Below are positions 8,508 through 14,572 of a stretch of DNA of 22,619 nt, piece by piece. This DNA is from an uncultured Clostridia bacterium (GTDB lineage Bacteria; Bacillota; Clostridia; Christensenellales; Borkfalkiaceae): assembly GCA_904502225.1 (NCBI GenBank), contig CAJGDO010000021.1, positions 1 to 22,619 on the forward strand, written 5' to 3'. Position numbers and translations under genes: made by a program. The notes below the pieces were generated by a model. The model was not told the DNA's origin. It ran no database searches and saw nothing but the letters and a program-made list of their open reading frames with translations. The number at the start of each line of letters is the position of its first letter. The first letter of the stretch is position 1.

Positions 8508-8549
8508 AAAAATCACCTTTTGAAATATTTGTATGAGAAAAATGCACAC

Positions 8550-8566
8550 TTAATTCTAGGAATTAA
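8550..8566. promoter_or_regulatory. perfect inverted repeat, possible operator
   Basis: TTAATTC-TAG-GAATTAA is a 7-bp perfect inverted repeat in the divergent interval between the lipoprotein gene (minus) and the anchored-protein/guaB/glnA operon (plus). It sits about 20 bases upstream of the plus-strand -35. The symmetry is typical of a dimeric repressor site, but the regulator is unknown. Confidence 0.4.
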
Positions 8567-8586
8567 AATTTTTTGCTCTTAAATTA

Positions 8587-8615
8587 TTGATTTTTTATAT
8601 AAACTTTGTTAAAAT
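8587..8615 (+). promoter_or_regulatory. promoter of the 8647-guaB-glnA operon
   Basis: TTGATT (8587-8592), 17-base spacer, TAAAAT (8610-8615), with the ATG at 8647. No further promoter or terminator was seen before guaB or glnA. Confidence 0.6.
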
Positions 8616-8646
8616 AGATAAAATACATATAAGACTTTGGGGAAAT

Positions 8647-9285
8647 ATGAAAAAATTAGTTATAAAAACGGCAGTAATAGTCATTTGTGCAATTGTCAGT
8701 GTCTTGGCGATTGTTTTTGGCATACTCTGTTCAACTAATCCAAAGTTAATTGCAAAAGGCTTTGAAAGTTTAGGCAGTTATTCTGCGTCAAAATATTTTT
8801 ATGAAATGCAGTATCACAAAACCGAAAGCGTAGACGACCTTTTTGTTTTAATCGACAACGCTTACGGTGCAGATGATAAAATAAGTTTGCAAAACTATTT
8901 GGGCGAATTTATTACCCACGATGAGTTTGTGGTGTATTGTAAAACAAGAAACCAAACATTATCGCCAAACAGTATGAAAACTGAAGAATATTATTCAGCG
9001 TTTTATGCAACCATTTTGTTTGATAACGGCAAATTGGACAACGCCTTATCGTTCTGTCGCTCGTATGCGGACGTGTTGGGATACACCAAGTTTAATCCGT
9101 TTACGCAGTTGATTGATTCTAACTTGAACAATTTTTCAGCAGAGCAAAAGGGCAAAATTATAACCGCACTTCAAAGTTATTTAAGCAGTATGGACAACGA
9201 TTTGGGCACCGAATTAAAATATCAACAAGTAAATAGAGAAGCACAAATCGTTTCAATAAATCAAGATATAAATAAATTAGGATAA
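8647..9285 (+). CDS. membrane-anchored protein of unknown function
   Basis: A 212-aa protein with one N-terminal hydrophobic segment (about residues 5-27) and an otherwise soluble, helix-rich part predicted outside the membrane. Short helical pairs (SASKYFYEMQ, EYYSAFYATILFDNGKLDNALSFCRSYA) suggest a TPR-like fold, but no family was recognised. The start at 8647 has GGGGA just upstream and begins MKKLVIKTAVIV; the open frame before it overlaps the promoter. It ends 20 bases before guaB with no terminator between, so the three genes are probably one operon; nothing in the sequence explains why it is linked to GMP and glutamine synthesis. Confidence 0.7.
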   Translation: MKKLVIKTAVIVICAIVSVLAIVFGILCSTNPKLIAKGFESLGSYSASKYFYEMQYHKTESVDDLFVLIDNAYGADDKISLQNYLGEFITHDEFVVYCKTRNQTLSPNSMKTEEYYSAFYATILFDNGKLDNALSFCRSYADVLGYTKFNPFTQLIDSNLNNFSAEQKGKIITALQSYLSSMDNDLGTELKYQQVNREAQIVSINQDINKLG

Positions 9286-9305
9286 AACCATAAAAGGAGA
9301 AAAAC

Positions 9306-10760
9306 ATGGGCAAAATTATTAAAGAAGGCTTAACTTTTGACGACGTTTTGTTGGTTCCACAAGCAAGTGATATCGTACCAGCACACGTTGACTTGTCAAC
9401 TAATCTAACACCAGGCATTAAACTTAACATTCCACTTATGTCTGCCGCAATGGACACGGTCACCGAATCTCGCCTTGCAATCGCTATGGCAAGAGAAGGT
9501 GGTATCGGTATTATTCACAAGAATATGTCGATTGATGAGCAAGCACAACACGTTGACAGGGTAAAGAGAAGTGAACACGGCGTTATAACCGACCCATTCT
9601 TTTTAGAGCCAGAAAATCACGTGACTGATGCACTTAAACTTATGGAAAAATACCGCATAAGTGGCGTTCCAATCACAAAAGCAGGTAAACTCGTTGGTAT
9701 TTTAACAAACAGAGACTTGCGTTTTGAAAGTAATTTTGAACAACCTATTGAAAACATAATGACCAAGGAAAATTTGGTGACAGCACCTGTTGGCACTTCG
9801 CTTGAACAAGCACAACAAATTCTTGGCAAACATAGAATTGAAAAATTACCTATCGTTGATGAAAAGGGCTACTTAAAAGGTCTTATAACCATTAAAGACA
9901 TTGAAAAGGCAATCCAATATCCAAACTCTGCAAAAGATGCAAACGGCAGACTTTTAGCAGGTGCTGCAGTTGGCGTTTCTGTCAACACTTTGGAAAGGGT
10001 TGATGCTCTTGTAAAATCAAAGGTAGATATTATCGTTGTTGACAGTGCACACGGCCACTCACAAAACATTCTTAAAATGGTTTCAAAAATTAAAGAAGTT
10101 TATCCAAACTTACCAATCATTGCAGGCAACGTTGCAACGGCTGATGCAACCGAAGCACTTATCGATGCTGGTGCAGACGTTGTTAAGGTCGGTATCGGCC
10201 CAGGCTCTATTTGTACAACTCGTATCGTTGCAGGTATTGGCGTTCCACAATTAACGGCTGTTATGGATTGTGCTGAACGTGCTGAAAAATTCGGCAAGAA
10301 AGTTATTGCTGACGGCGGTATTAAGTATAGTGGTGACATCACAAAGGCAATCGGTGGCGGTGCTTCTGCAGTTATGATTGGAAGTATGTTCGCTGGCACG
10401 TTAGAAAGCCCAGGCGAAATTGAAATTTACCAAGGCAGAAGTTTCAAGGTTTATAGAGGTATGGGTTCTCTTCCTGCTATGGCTTGTGGTAGTAAAGATA
10501 GATACTTCCAAGAAAATGCTAAAAAACTCGTTCCAGAAGGCGTTGAAGGAAGGGTTCCTTATCGTGGGGCACTTTCTGACATCGTTTTCCAAATGTGTGG
10601 CGGTATCAGGGCAGGCATGGGCTACTGTGGAACACGCACTATTGATGATTTACGCAAGAAAGCACAATTTGTTAAGATTTCAAGTGCATCATTAGTTGAA
10701 TCACACCCACACGACATTTCAATCACAAAAGAATCCCCTAACTATTCTCCAAGAGGCTAA
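9306..10760 (+). CDS. guaB: IMP dehydrogenase
   Basis: IMP dehydrogenase (484 aa, full length) oxidises IMP to XMP with NAD+, the committed step of GMP synthesis. It begins with the family signature FDDVLLVPQ, has two CBS domains at about residues 93-210 (KYRISGVPIT, KHRIEKLPIVD), and the catalytic loop GIGPGSICTTRIV with active-site C303. The phosphate-binding DGGIKYSGDI and the YRGMGS flap are present. AAAGGAGA lies 7-12 bases before the ATG. It is followed 19 bases later by glutamine synthetase. Confidence 0.97.
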   Translation: MGKIIKEGLTFDDVLLVPQASDIVPAHVDLSTNLTPGIKLNIPLMSAAMDTVTESRLAIAMAREGGIGIIHKNMSIDEQAQHVDRVKRSEHGVITDPFFLEPENHVTDALKLMEKYRISGVPITKAGKLVGILTNRDLRFESNFEQPIENIMTKENLVTAPVGTSLEQAQQILGKHRIEKLPIVDEKGYLKGLITIKDIEKAIQYPNSAKDANGRLLAGAAVGVSVNTLERVDALVKSKVDIIVVDSAHGHSQNILKMVSKIKEVYPNLPIIAGNVATADATEALIDAGADVVKVGIGPGSICTTRIVAGIGVPQLTAVMDCAERAEKFGKKVIADGGIKYSGDITKAIGGGASAVMIGSMFAGTLESPGEIEIYQGRSFKVYRGMGSLPAMACGSKDRYFQENAKKLVPEGVEGRVPYRGALSDIVFQMCGGIRAGMGYCGTRTIDDLRKKAQFVKISSASLVESHPHDISITKESPNYSPRG

Positions 10761-10779
10761 TGGGATTTAAGGAGTTATT

Positions 10780-12204
10780 ATGGATAAAAAAATTCAAAAA
10801 GTTTTGGATATAATTAAAGAACAAAATATTCAAATGGTTGACTTTAAGATGGTTGACATCAACGGTCAATTCCGCCACGTGACAATTCCTGCTAACAGTT
10901 TTTCAGCAGAAGTTATGAGAGACGGTATTGGTTTTGATGCGTCTAACTATGGCTACGCTGTGGTTGAAAAAAGCGATATGGTCTTTATTCCAGACCCAGA
11001 CACCGCTTATATCGACCCATTTTGCGAAATTCCAACCCTTTCTATGAGCGGTAATGCTATGATTATCGATTATCCAGAAAATAGACCACTCGCTCAATAT
11101 CCAAGAAATATTGTTTTAGCAGCAGAAAAGTACTTAAAAGATACAGGGATTGCAGACGAAATGTTTATTCTCCCTGAATTTGAGTTCTACCTTTTTGATA
11201 ACATCGGTTGGGAAGTTAAACCTAACAGTATTAGTATGAGTTTAGATGCAGTAAATTCTTACTGGAACAGCGACGTTGAAGGTTTTGGTAGGGTTGTTCC
11301 TAAACAAAAGAACTATCATATCGCAAAGCCTTTCGATAACTCTTACGAATGTAGAAGTGAAATGTGTATGCTTATTGAAAAGGCAGGCATTCCTGTTAAA
11401 TATCACCACCCAGAAGTTGGTGCAAGCGGTCAGTTCGAAATCGAACCAAAACTTGGTAAAATGTCAAAAATGGCAGACGGCACAATGATGATTAAATACA
11501 TCATCCAAAACACTGCGTTAAAGTATGGCAAGAGTGCAACCTTAATGCCAAAGCCTGTTTATGGCGAAGCAGGAAACGGTATGCACGTGCATATGTTGTT
11601 GTTTAAGGACGGAAAGCCTGTGTTTAGTGATGATAATGGATACGCTCATTTGAGTAAAGAAGCACATTACTTTATCGGTGGCTTGCTTAAACATATTGGT
11701 TCGCTTTGTGCGATAACAAACCCAAGCACTAACTCATTTAAGCGTTTAGTTCCAGGCTTTGAAGCACCTGTGACCGTTGGTTATGCAACTTCAAACAGAA
11801 GTGCTGTTATAAGAATTCCAGCGTACGCTAAACAACCAGAAGAAAGAAGATTTGAACTTCGTAATCCAGATGCAACTTGCAACCCATATTTCTGCTATTC
11901 AGCAATTCTTATGGCTGGTATTGATGGTATTAAGAATAAGATTGACCCTAAAGAAAACGGTTGGGGACCTTATGACTTTAACTTGTTCAACTTGCCAGAA
12001 GAAGAAAAGGCAAAATTACAAGGCTTGCCAACAAGTTTAGAAGATGCTTTAACCGCACTTGAAAACGATTATGAATATTTGACGGCAGGTGGCGTTTTCC
12101 CTGAACATTTGATTAAAAAATTCATCGAAACAAAGAGAAAAGAATGCTCGGAATTATCAAAAATTCCTCACCCAGCCGAATTCGAAAAATATTATAACTG
12201 TTAA
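10780..12204 (+). CDS. glnA: glutamine synthetase, type I
   Basis: Glutamine synthetase (474 aa) makes glutamine from glutamate, ammonia and ATP as a dodecamer. Features in order: beta-grasp N-terminal domain with MVDINGQFRHVTIP; the catalytic EFEFYLFD metal-binding glutamate; GQFEIEP; NGMHVHM; NPSTNSFKRL; NRSAVIRIP; and the ATP/phosphate-binding RRFELRNPDATCNPY. The ribosome-binding site is AAGGAG. No adenylylation tail motif was recognised, as usual for Bacillota enzymes. It sits last in the operon with guaB, which links glutamine supply to GMP synthesis (GMP synthase uses glutamine). No GlnR-type operator was recognised. Confidence 0.97.
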   Translation: MDKKIQKVLDIIKEQNIQMVDFKMVDINGQFRHVTIPANSFSAEVMRDGIGFDASNYGYAVVEKSDMVFIPDPDTAYIDPFCEIPTLSMSGNAMIIDYPENRPLAQYPRNIVLAAEKYLKDTGIADEMFILPEFEFYLFDNIGWEVKPNSISMSLDAVNSYWNSDVEGFGRVVPKQKNYHIAKPFDNSYECRSEMCMLIEKAGIPVKYHHPEVGASGQFEIEPKLGKMSKMADGTMMIKYIIQNTALKYGKSATLMPKPVYGEAGNGMHVHMLLFKDGKPVFSDDNGYAHLSKEAHYFIGGLLKHIGSLCAITNPSTNSFKRLVPGFEAPVTVGYATSNRSAVIRIPAYAKQPEERRFELRNPDATCNPYFCYSAILMAGIDGIKNKIDPKENGWGPYDFNLFNLPEEEKAKLQGLPTSLEDALTALENDYEYLTAGGVFPEHLIKKFIETKRKECSELSKIPHPAEFEKYYNC

Positions 12205-12218
12205 TCTTTATGTAAATA

Positions 12219-12250
12219 AACTCCCCACAAACATTGGGGAGTTATTTGTT
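12219..12250 (+). terminator. intrinsic terminator of guaB-glnA
   Basis: A 9-bp GC-rich stem, AACTCCCCA (12219-12227) with TGGGGAGTT (12235-12243), 7-base loop, followed by a T-rich stretch, 14 bases after the glnA stop. Confidence 0.8.
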
Positions 12251-12254
12251 ATGA

Positions 12255-12284
12255 AAATATTTGTTGTTTTTTCAACAAATATTT
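12255..12284. repeat. AT-rich 12-bp perfect hairpin
   Basis: AAATATTTGTTG (12255-12266) and CAACAAATATTT (12273-12284) form a perfect 12-bp stem with a TTTTTT loop, between the glnA terminator and the next promoter. It lacks a T tail on either strand strong enough to call a terminator; an operator or back-up terminator is possible. Confidence 0.45.
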
Positions 12285-12292
12285 AAAATTGC

Positions 12293-12321
12293 TTGTGTAG
12301 GGGCTGAAAAAATGGTATAAT
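12293..12321 (+). promoter_or_regulatory. promoter of OlsB-like acyltransferase gene
   Basis: TTGTGT (12293-12298), 17-base spacer, TATAAT (12316-12321), with TGG just before the -10 making it an extended -10 element. The ATG lies 29 bases on. Confidence 0.75.
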
Positions 12322-12349
12322 ATGTACATATATTATTTGGGAGTTTTAA

Positions 12350-13075
12350 ATGGAAAAGTTTACCGTTAAATTTGCCGAAACCAAGCAAGAAAAAATGCAA
12401 ACTTACGCTTTGCGTTATAATGAACTTATTTTAGAATATCGTTCAGACAAAGTTAATGAGAGTGGTATTGATGTTAACGCTTATGATGAATATGGAAAAC
12501 TTGCTATATGCATTGATAATGAAACAAAGCAAGTTGTTGGTTGTTATCGCATTATAACTTCTGATGATTTGCCTTTGGGAGCATCTTTTGTAAGCGAAGG
12601 GGAGTTTGATATTTCTTCCTTAAAAAACAGTGGAGAGAAAATCGCAGAGTTATCCCGTTCTGTTGTTAAAAAAGAGTACAGGGGTAGTATGGTTTTAATG
12701 CTTTTGCTCCGCTTTATAATTAAGCATATTATGGAAAATGATTATAGATATATCATAGGTGAGGCAAGTTTTTACGGTGTGGATAAAAAGGCTATTCAAG
12801 AGCAGATATCCTATATCGCATATAATCATTACGACCCAAATTATCACATTGAGTGTTTAGATAAAGAGCAAATTGAACTTTTGCCAAAAGAGCAACTTGA
12901 TTTTGCTGAAATTCGCCGTTCTTTGCCACCGCTAATAAGGGCATATATCAGTTTTGGTGCTTTTTTATCCAAAGATGTTTTTAGTGATTATGATTTTGGC
13001 AGTACAGATACTTTTGTAATATTAGACTGCAAAAATTATAACGAAAGATATGTAAAAAGATTTTTGGGTTTATAA
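12350..13075 (+). CDS. OlsB/hemolysin-like GNAT N-acyltransferase
   Basis: A 241-aa protein of the GNAT fold in the group that includes OlsB (ornithine N-acyltransferase, PF13444). Recognisable parts are the N-terminal RYNELILEYRSD, a core GCYRIIT strand, IAELSRSVVKKEYRGSMVLMLL that matches the acyl-CoA/ACP-binding loop of the family, and a C-terminal block (LPPLIRAYISFGAFLSKDVF.. DYDFGSTDTFVILD) typical of OlsB. OlsB moves a 3-hydroxyacyl chain from ACP to ornithine in the first step of ornithine lipid synthesis. The partner OlsA is not adjacent, so the substrate here is open: another amino acid or amine is possible. Monocistronic with its own promoter. Confidence 0.75.
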   Translation: MEKFTVKFAETKQEKMQTYALRYNELILEYRSDKVNESGIDVNAYDEYGKLAICIDNETKQVVGCYRIITSDDLPLGASFVSEGEFDISSLKNSGEKIAELSRSVVKKEYRGSMVLMLLLRFIIKHIMENDYRYIIGEASFYGVDKKAIQEQISYIAYNHYDPNYHIECLDKEQIELLPKEQLDFAEIRRSLPPLIRAYISFGAFLSKDVFSDYDFGSTDTFVILDCKNYNERYVKRFLGL

Positions 13076-13079
13076 GCGG

Positions 13080-13102
13080 TTTGCAAGGTTTTTTCTTGCA
13101 AA
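13080..13102 (+). terminator. hairpin after the GNAT gene
   Basis: TTTGCAAG (13080-13087) pairs with CTTGCAAA (13095-13102) around a T-rich loop, 4 bases after the stop. There is no T tail, so termination is uncertain. A longer-range pair AGCGGTTT (13075-13082) with AAACCGCT (13151-13158) brackets the same interval. Confidence 0.4.
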
Positions 13103-13167
13103 AACATGGTAGTAAGAAATAAAAAAATATTTATTTAAAAAATTTTTAAAAAACCGCTAAAAAGTAA

Positions 13168-13196
13168 TTGACAATGTTGCCAATTTTAGTTATAAT
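13168..13196 (+). promoter_or_regulatory. perfect consensus promoter of the tRNA operon
   Basis: TTGACA (13168-13173), a 17-base spacer and TATAAT (13191-13196): an exact consensus sigma-A promoter, expected start near 13203, driving tRNA-Met and tRNA-Glu. Confidence 0.92.
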
Positions 13197-13237
13197 ACAT
13201 AAGCATTTGTTGATAGAAAGGTTAATAAATGAGTTAT

Positions 13238-13314
13238 GGCGGCGTAGCTTAGTTGGTTAGAGCGGCCGGTTCATACCCGGCAGGTCGTTGGTTCGAATCT
13301 GACCGCCGCTACCA
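13238..13314 (+). tRNA. tRNA-Met (CAT), elongator
   Basis: A 77-base tRNA with encoded CCA. Acceptor GGCGGCG/CGCCGCT (first pair G-U), D arm with GTTGGTTAG, anticodon stem GCCGG/CCGGC with loop TTCATAC (anticodon CAT), and T loop TTCGAAT. It lacks the three G-C pairs that mark the initiator and closely resembles the Bacillus elongator tRNA-Met, so it is neither initiator nor the lysidine-modified tRNA-Ile. Confidence 0.93.
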
Positions 13315-13323
13315 GCAAATAAA

Positions 13324-13337
13324 CGACGGAAACGTCG
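13324..13337 (+). other. GNRA-capped hairpin between the two tRNAs
   Basis: CGACG-GAAA-CGTCG in the 51-base tRNA spacer, followed by a second small stem GGCA-gaca-TGCC (about 13348-13359). These may guide endonuclease processing of the tRNA precursor; no T tail, so not terminators. Confidence 0.4.
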
Positions 13338-13365
13338 GTGCATATATGGCAGACATGCCAAAGAA

Positions 13366-13440
13366 GGCCCCTTGGTCAAGCGGTTAAGACACCACCCTTT
13401 CACGGTGGTAACATGGGTTCGATTCCCGTAGGGGTCACCA
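13366..13440 (+). tRNA. tRNA-Glu (TTC)
   Basis: A 75-base tRNA with encoded CCA. Acceptor GGCCCCT/AGGGGTC, anticodon stem ACCAC/GTGGT region with loop CTTTCAC (anticodon TTC), and T loop TTCGATT. It is the second gene of the tRNA operon, and the accessory region begins directly after its CCA, which makes its 3' half a plausible attachment site. Confidence 0.93.
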
Positions 13441-13445
13441 CTCAT

Positions 13446-13499
13446 ACACACTTCCAAAATCTAAAAGTTTAGATAGAACGGGAGTGTGTTTTGATTTTT
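13446..13499 (+). terminator. terminator of the tRNA operon
   Basis: ACACACTTCC (13446-13455) pairs with GGGAGTGTGT (13480-13489), 10 bp with one G-T pair. The loop contains a second small stem (ATCTAA/TTAGAT), and a T-rich run follows. It lies 5 bases after the CCA of tRNA-Glu. Confidence 0.75.
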
Positions 13500-13504
13500 A
13501 AACG

Positions 13505-13579
13505 AAAAACCCTTAAAGGCTTATGAAAACACTAAAAAACGCTGTTTTTGATGCGAAATATAGGCTTTTAAGGGTTTTT
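13505..13579. repeat. 20-bp imperfect inverted repeat with internal hairpin
   Basis: The arms 13505-13524 and 13560-13579 (cores ACCCTTAAAGG and CTTTTAAGGGT) pair over 20 positions with two G-T wobbles. The 35-base loop holds a smaller AAAAAC/GTTTTT stem. T runs follow on both strands, so it could terminate transcription in either direction. It has no adjacent gene to serve, being separated from tRNA-Glu by the tRNA operon's own terminator; it may instead be a small mobile-element relic or a boundary structure of the inserted region. Confidence 0.6.
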
Positions 13580-13623
13580 ATATATAATCGTTAAACGATA
13601 AAAAGTAGATTTACATATCTGTC

Positions 13624-13649
13624 TTCAAAAAATTTTGGGGAATTTGGGG
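13624..13649. repeat. G-rich direct repeat, copy 1
   Basis: TTCAAAAAA-TTTT-GGGG-AATTT-GGGG. It matches copy 2 at 13797-13821 apart from the short segment between the A run and the first GGGG (TTTT here, GTT there). Noncoding context; function unknown. Confidence 0.6.
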
Positions 13650-13719
13650 CGAGTTTTAGGTCGTGTTAAAAACTGCTCAAAAACTCAAAAAACGGACTTG
13701 CCCTGAATTTTAAGGGTTG

Positions 13720-13728
13720 TGATAAAAT
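13720..13728 (+). promoter_or_regulatory. putative extended -10 promoter for short RNA
   Basis: TGaTAAAAT (TGn + TAAAAT) with a possible TTGCCC -35 at 13698-13703 (19-base spacer). It would start a transcript near 13735 that runs to the terminator at 13954. Confidence 0.4.
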
Positions 13729-13796
13729 GGGAATTTTGGCAAAAACAAGGACTATGCCTTAACGTTAAGGTGTAGAAATTTTTTATATGTCCCTCT

Positions 13797-13830
13797 TTCA
13801 AAAAAGTTGGGGAATTTGGGGATGTTGGGG
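13797..13830. repeat. G-rich direct repeat, copy 2, with a third GGGG run
   Basis: TTCAAAAAA-GTT-GGGG-AATTT-GGGG (13797-13821), then ATGTT-GGGG to 13830. Three GGGG runs with 5-base spacers stand close together; a fourth, at 13880-13883, is about 50 bases away, so a G-quadruplex is possible but not a canonical one. Confidence 0.55.
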
Positions 13831-13892
13831 TAATTAGTGTTAGTTGCCTTGAATAATCTTTCTTACCACTGCCCCGAAAGGGGTTAATCAAT

Positions 13893-13922
13893 AACTATTG
13901 TTCGGCAAAAACTATTATTCGG
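13893..13922. repeat. 13-base direct repeat pair
   Basis: AACTATTGTTCGG (13893-13905) and AACTATTATTCGG (13910-13922), spaced 17 bases start to start, 12 of 13 identical, within the candidate structured RNA; possibly a repeated protein-binding motif in RNA or DNA. Confidence 0.5.
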
Positions 13923-13953
13923 GGGTGGAGCGGGAACGCTCGGCTCAATTTTC

Positions 13954-13984
13954 GGCATTTGGGAAAACCAAGTGCCTTTTTTCA
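13954..13984 (+). terminator. strong terminator directly upstream of the vWA gene
   Basis: GGCATTTGG (13954-13962) with CCAAGTGCC (13968-13976), 9 bp with one G-T pair, loop GAAAA, then six T. Only about 28 bases separate it from the ATG at 14011, leaving no room for a separate promoter, so it may be an attenuator. Confidence 0.85.
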
Positions 13985-14010
13985 TTTCAAAAACAAAAAG
14001 GAGAATCATT

Positions 14011-14532
14011 ATGAAACAAATCACAAACATATATATACTTGTTGATACTTCGTTTAGAATGCAAACGAACAAAGAAAAATTACAAACTATTCTTAACAAG
14101 TATTCACGTGCATTAAACTTTGAGAAAGGAAAGGCAAAACTGCATATAATCGGTTATAACGACAAAGCAAAGATTTTGCACCCTTTCAAGCGAATAACAA
14201 CTAACGGAAACCCGAATTTAGGCGAAGGGTTAAAACTGTTAGAGAACGTTATAAAATATCAACGAAAGTATGATGAAAAACAAACTCGTTCGGTGTTTAT
14301 TTTGCATGGAAGCGATAACGTTCTGCAAGGTTGGAATGCCCCACTTGAACGACTTTTTGAGTTAAAAGAATTTGCCTTTGGACTTAGATACGTCGTTCAA
14401 TACGGCAACCCCGATAAGTATGCAAAGCAAGCATTTTTACGCTTTACCGACTTTAACGATAAGATTTTACCGTACTTTTCAGAAAATCGATTAACTTCAC
14501 TTTTATCTACGATAAGACGGGTAAATTCTTAA
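14011..14532 (+). CDS. degenerate von Willebrand factor A-like protein
   Basis: A 173-aa protein with a vWA-like (TerY-type) layout. The first strand and MIDAS-like loop read IYILVDTSFRM at residues 6-16; the usual DxSxS is altered, with Asp and the first Ser kept but Arg in place of the second Ser. A helix-start NLGEGLKLLENVI and a central strand SVFILHGSDN take the places of the usual metal-loop Thr and the LLTDG strand; the aspartate of the latter is replaced by HGSD. So metal binding may be lost while the fold is kept, as in adaptor vWA proteins. ATG at 14011 is preceded by AAAGGAGA; an upstream in-frame start would run into the terminator. CGA arginine codons occur here, unlike the housekeeping genes. 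Confidence 0.6.
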   Translation: MKQITNIYILVDTSFRMQTNKEKLQTILNKYSRALNFEKGKAKLHIIGYNDKAKILHPFKRITTNGNPNLGEGLKLLENVIKYQRKYDEKQTRSVFILHGSDNVLQGWNAPLERLFELKEFAFGLRYVVQYGNPDKYAKQAFLRFTDFNDKILPYFSENRLTSLLSTIRRVNS

Positions 14533-14537
14533 AGCAG

Positions 14538-14566
14538 TTGACATATATAATAAAAAGTGGTAAAAT
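14538..14566 (+). promoter_or_regulatory. near-consensus promoter of a short transcript unit
   Basis: TTGACA (14538-14543), 17-base spacer, TAAAAT (14561-14566), five bases after the vWA stop. The expected start is near 14573. Confidence 0.8.
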
Positions 14567-14572
14567 AATTTT

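Larger units (their letters stand above)
13735..13984 (+). ncRNA. candidate structured RNA / leader upstream of the vWA gene
   Basis: A noncoding interval of about 250 bases with several compact folds: palindrome CCTTAACGTTAAGG (13757-13770), CCCC-GAAA-GGGG (13872-13883), GAGCG-GGAA-CGCTC (13928-13941), and the terminator hairpin at 13954-13976. GNRA-type loops cap two of them. Between the folds lies a 13-base motif repeated with one mismatch (AACTATTGTTCGG at 13893 and AACTATTATTCGG at 13910). A possible promoter is at 13720. It could be an independent small RNA or an attenuating leader for the next gene. No known RNA family was recognised; transcription is inferred from structure only. Confidence 0.45.

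Noticed and set aside
13238..13314. Initiator tRNA-Met or tRNA-Ile2 (both also have CAT)
   Set aside because: No three G-C pairs in the anticodon stem as in the initiator, and the body matches the elongator tRNA-Met pattern, not tRNA-Ile2.
13257..13457. Minus-strand frame of 66 codons across the tRNA genes
   Set aside because: It is the antisense of tRNA-Met and tRNA-Glu, a well-known source of false gene calls; no ribosome-binding site.
13685..13891. Minus-strand frame of 68 codons with a Pro/Thr/Ser-rich segment
   Set aside because: The Pro-rich part is just the reverse of the GGGG repeats; no ribosome-binding site and no recognisable domain.
13735..14532. Type III toxin-antitoxin locus (repeat RNA, terminator, toxin)
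   Set aside because: The layout is similar, but the repeat is only two 13-base copies and the protein shows a vWA pattern, not a ToxN/CptN/TenpN one.
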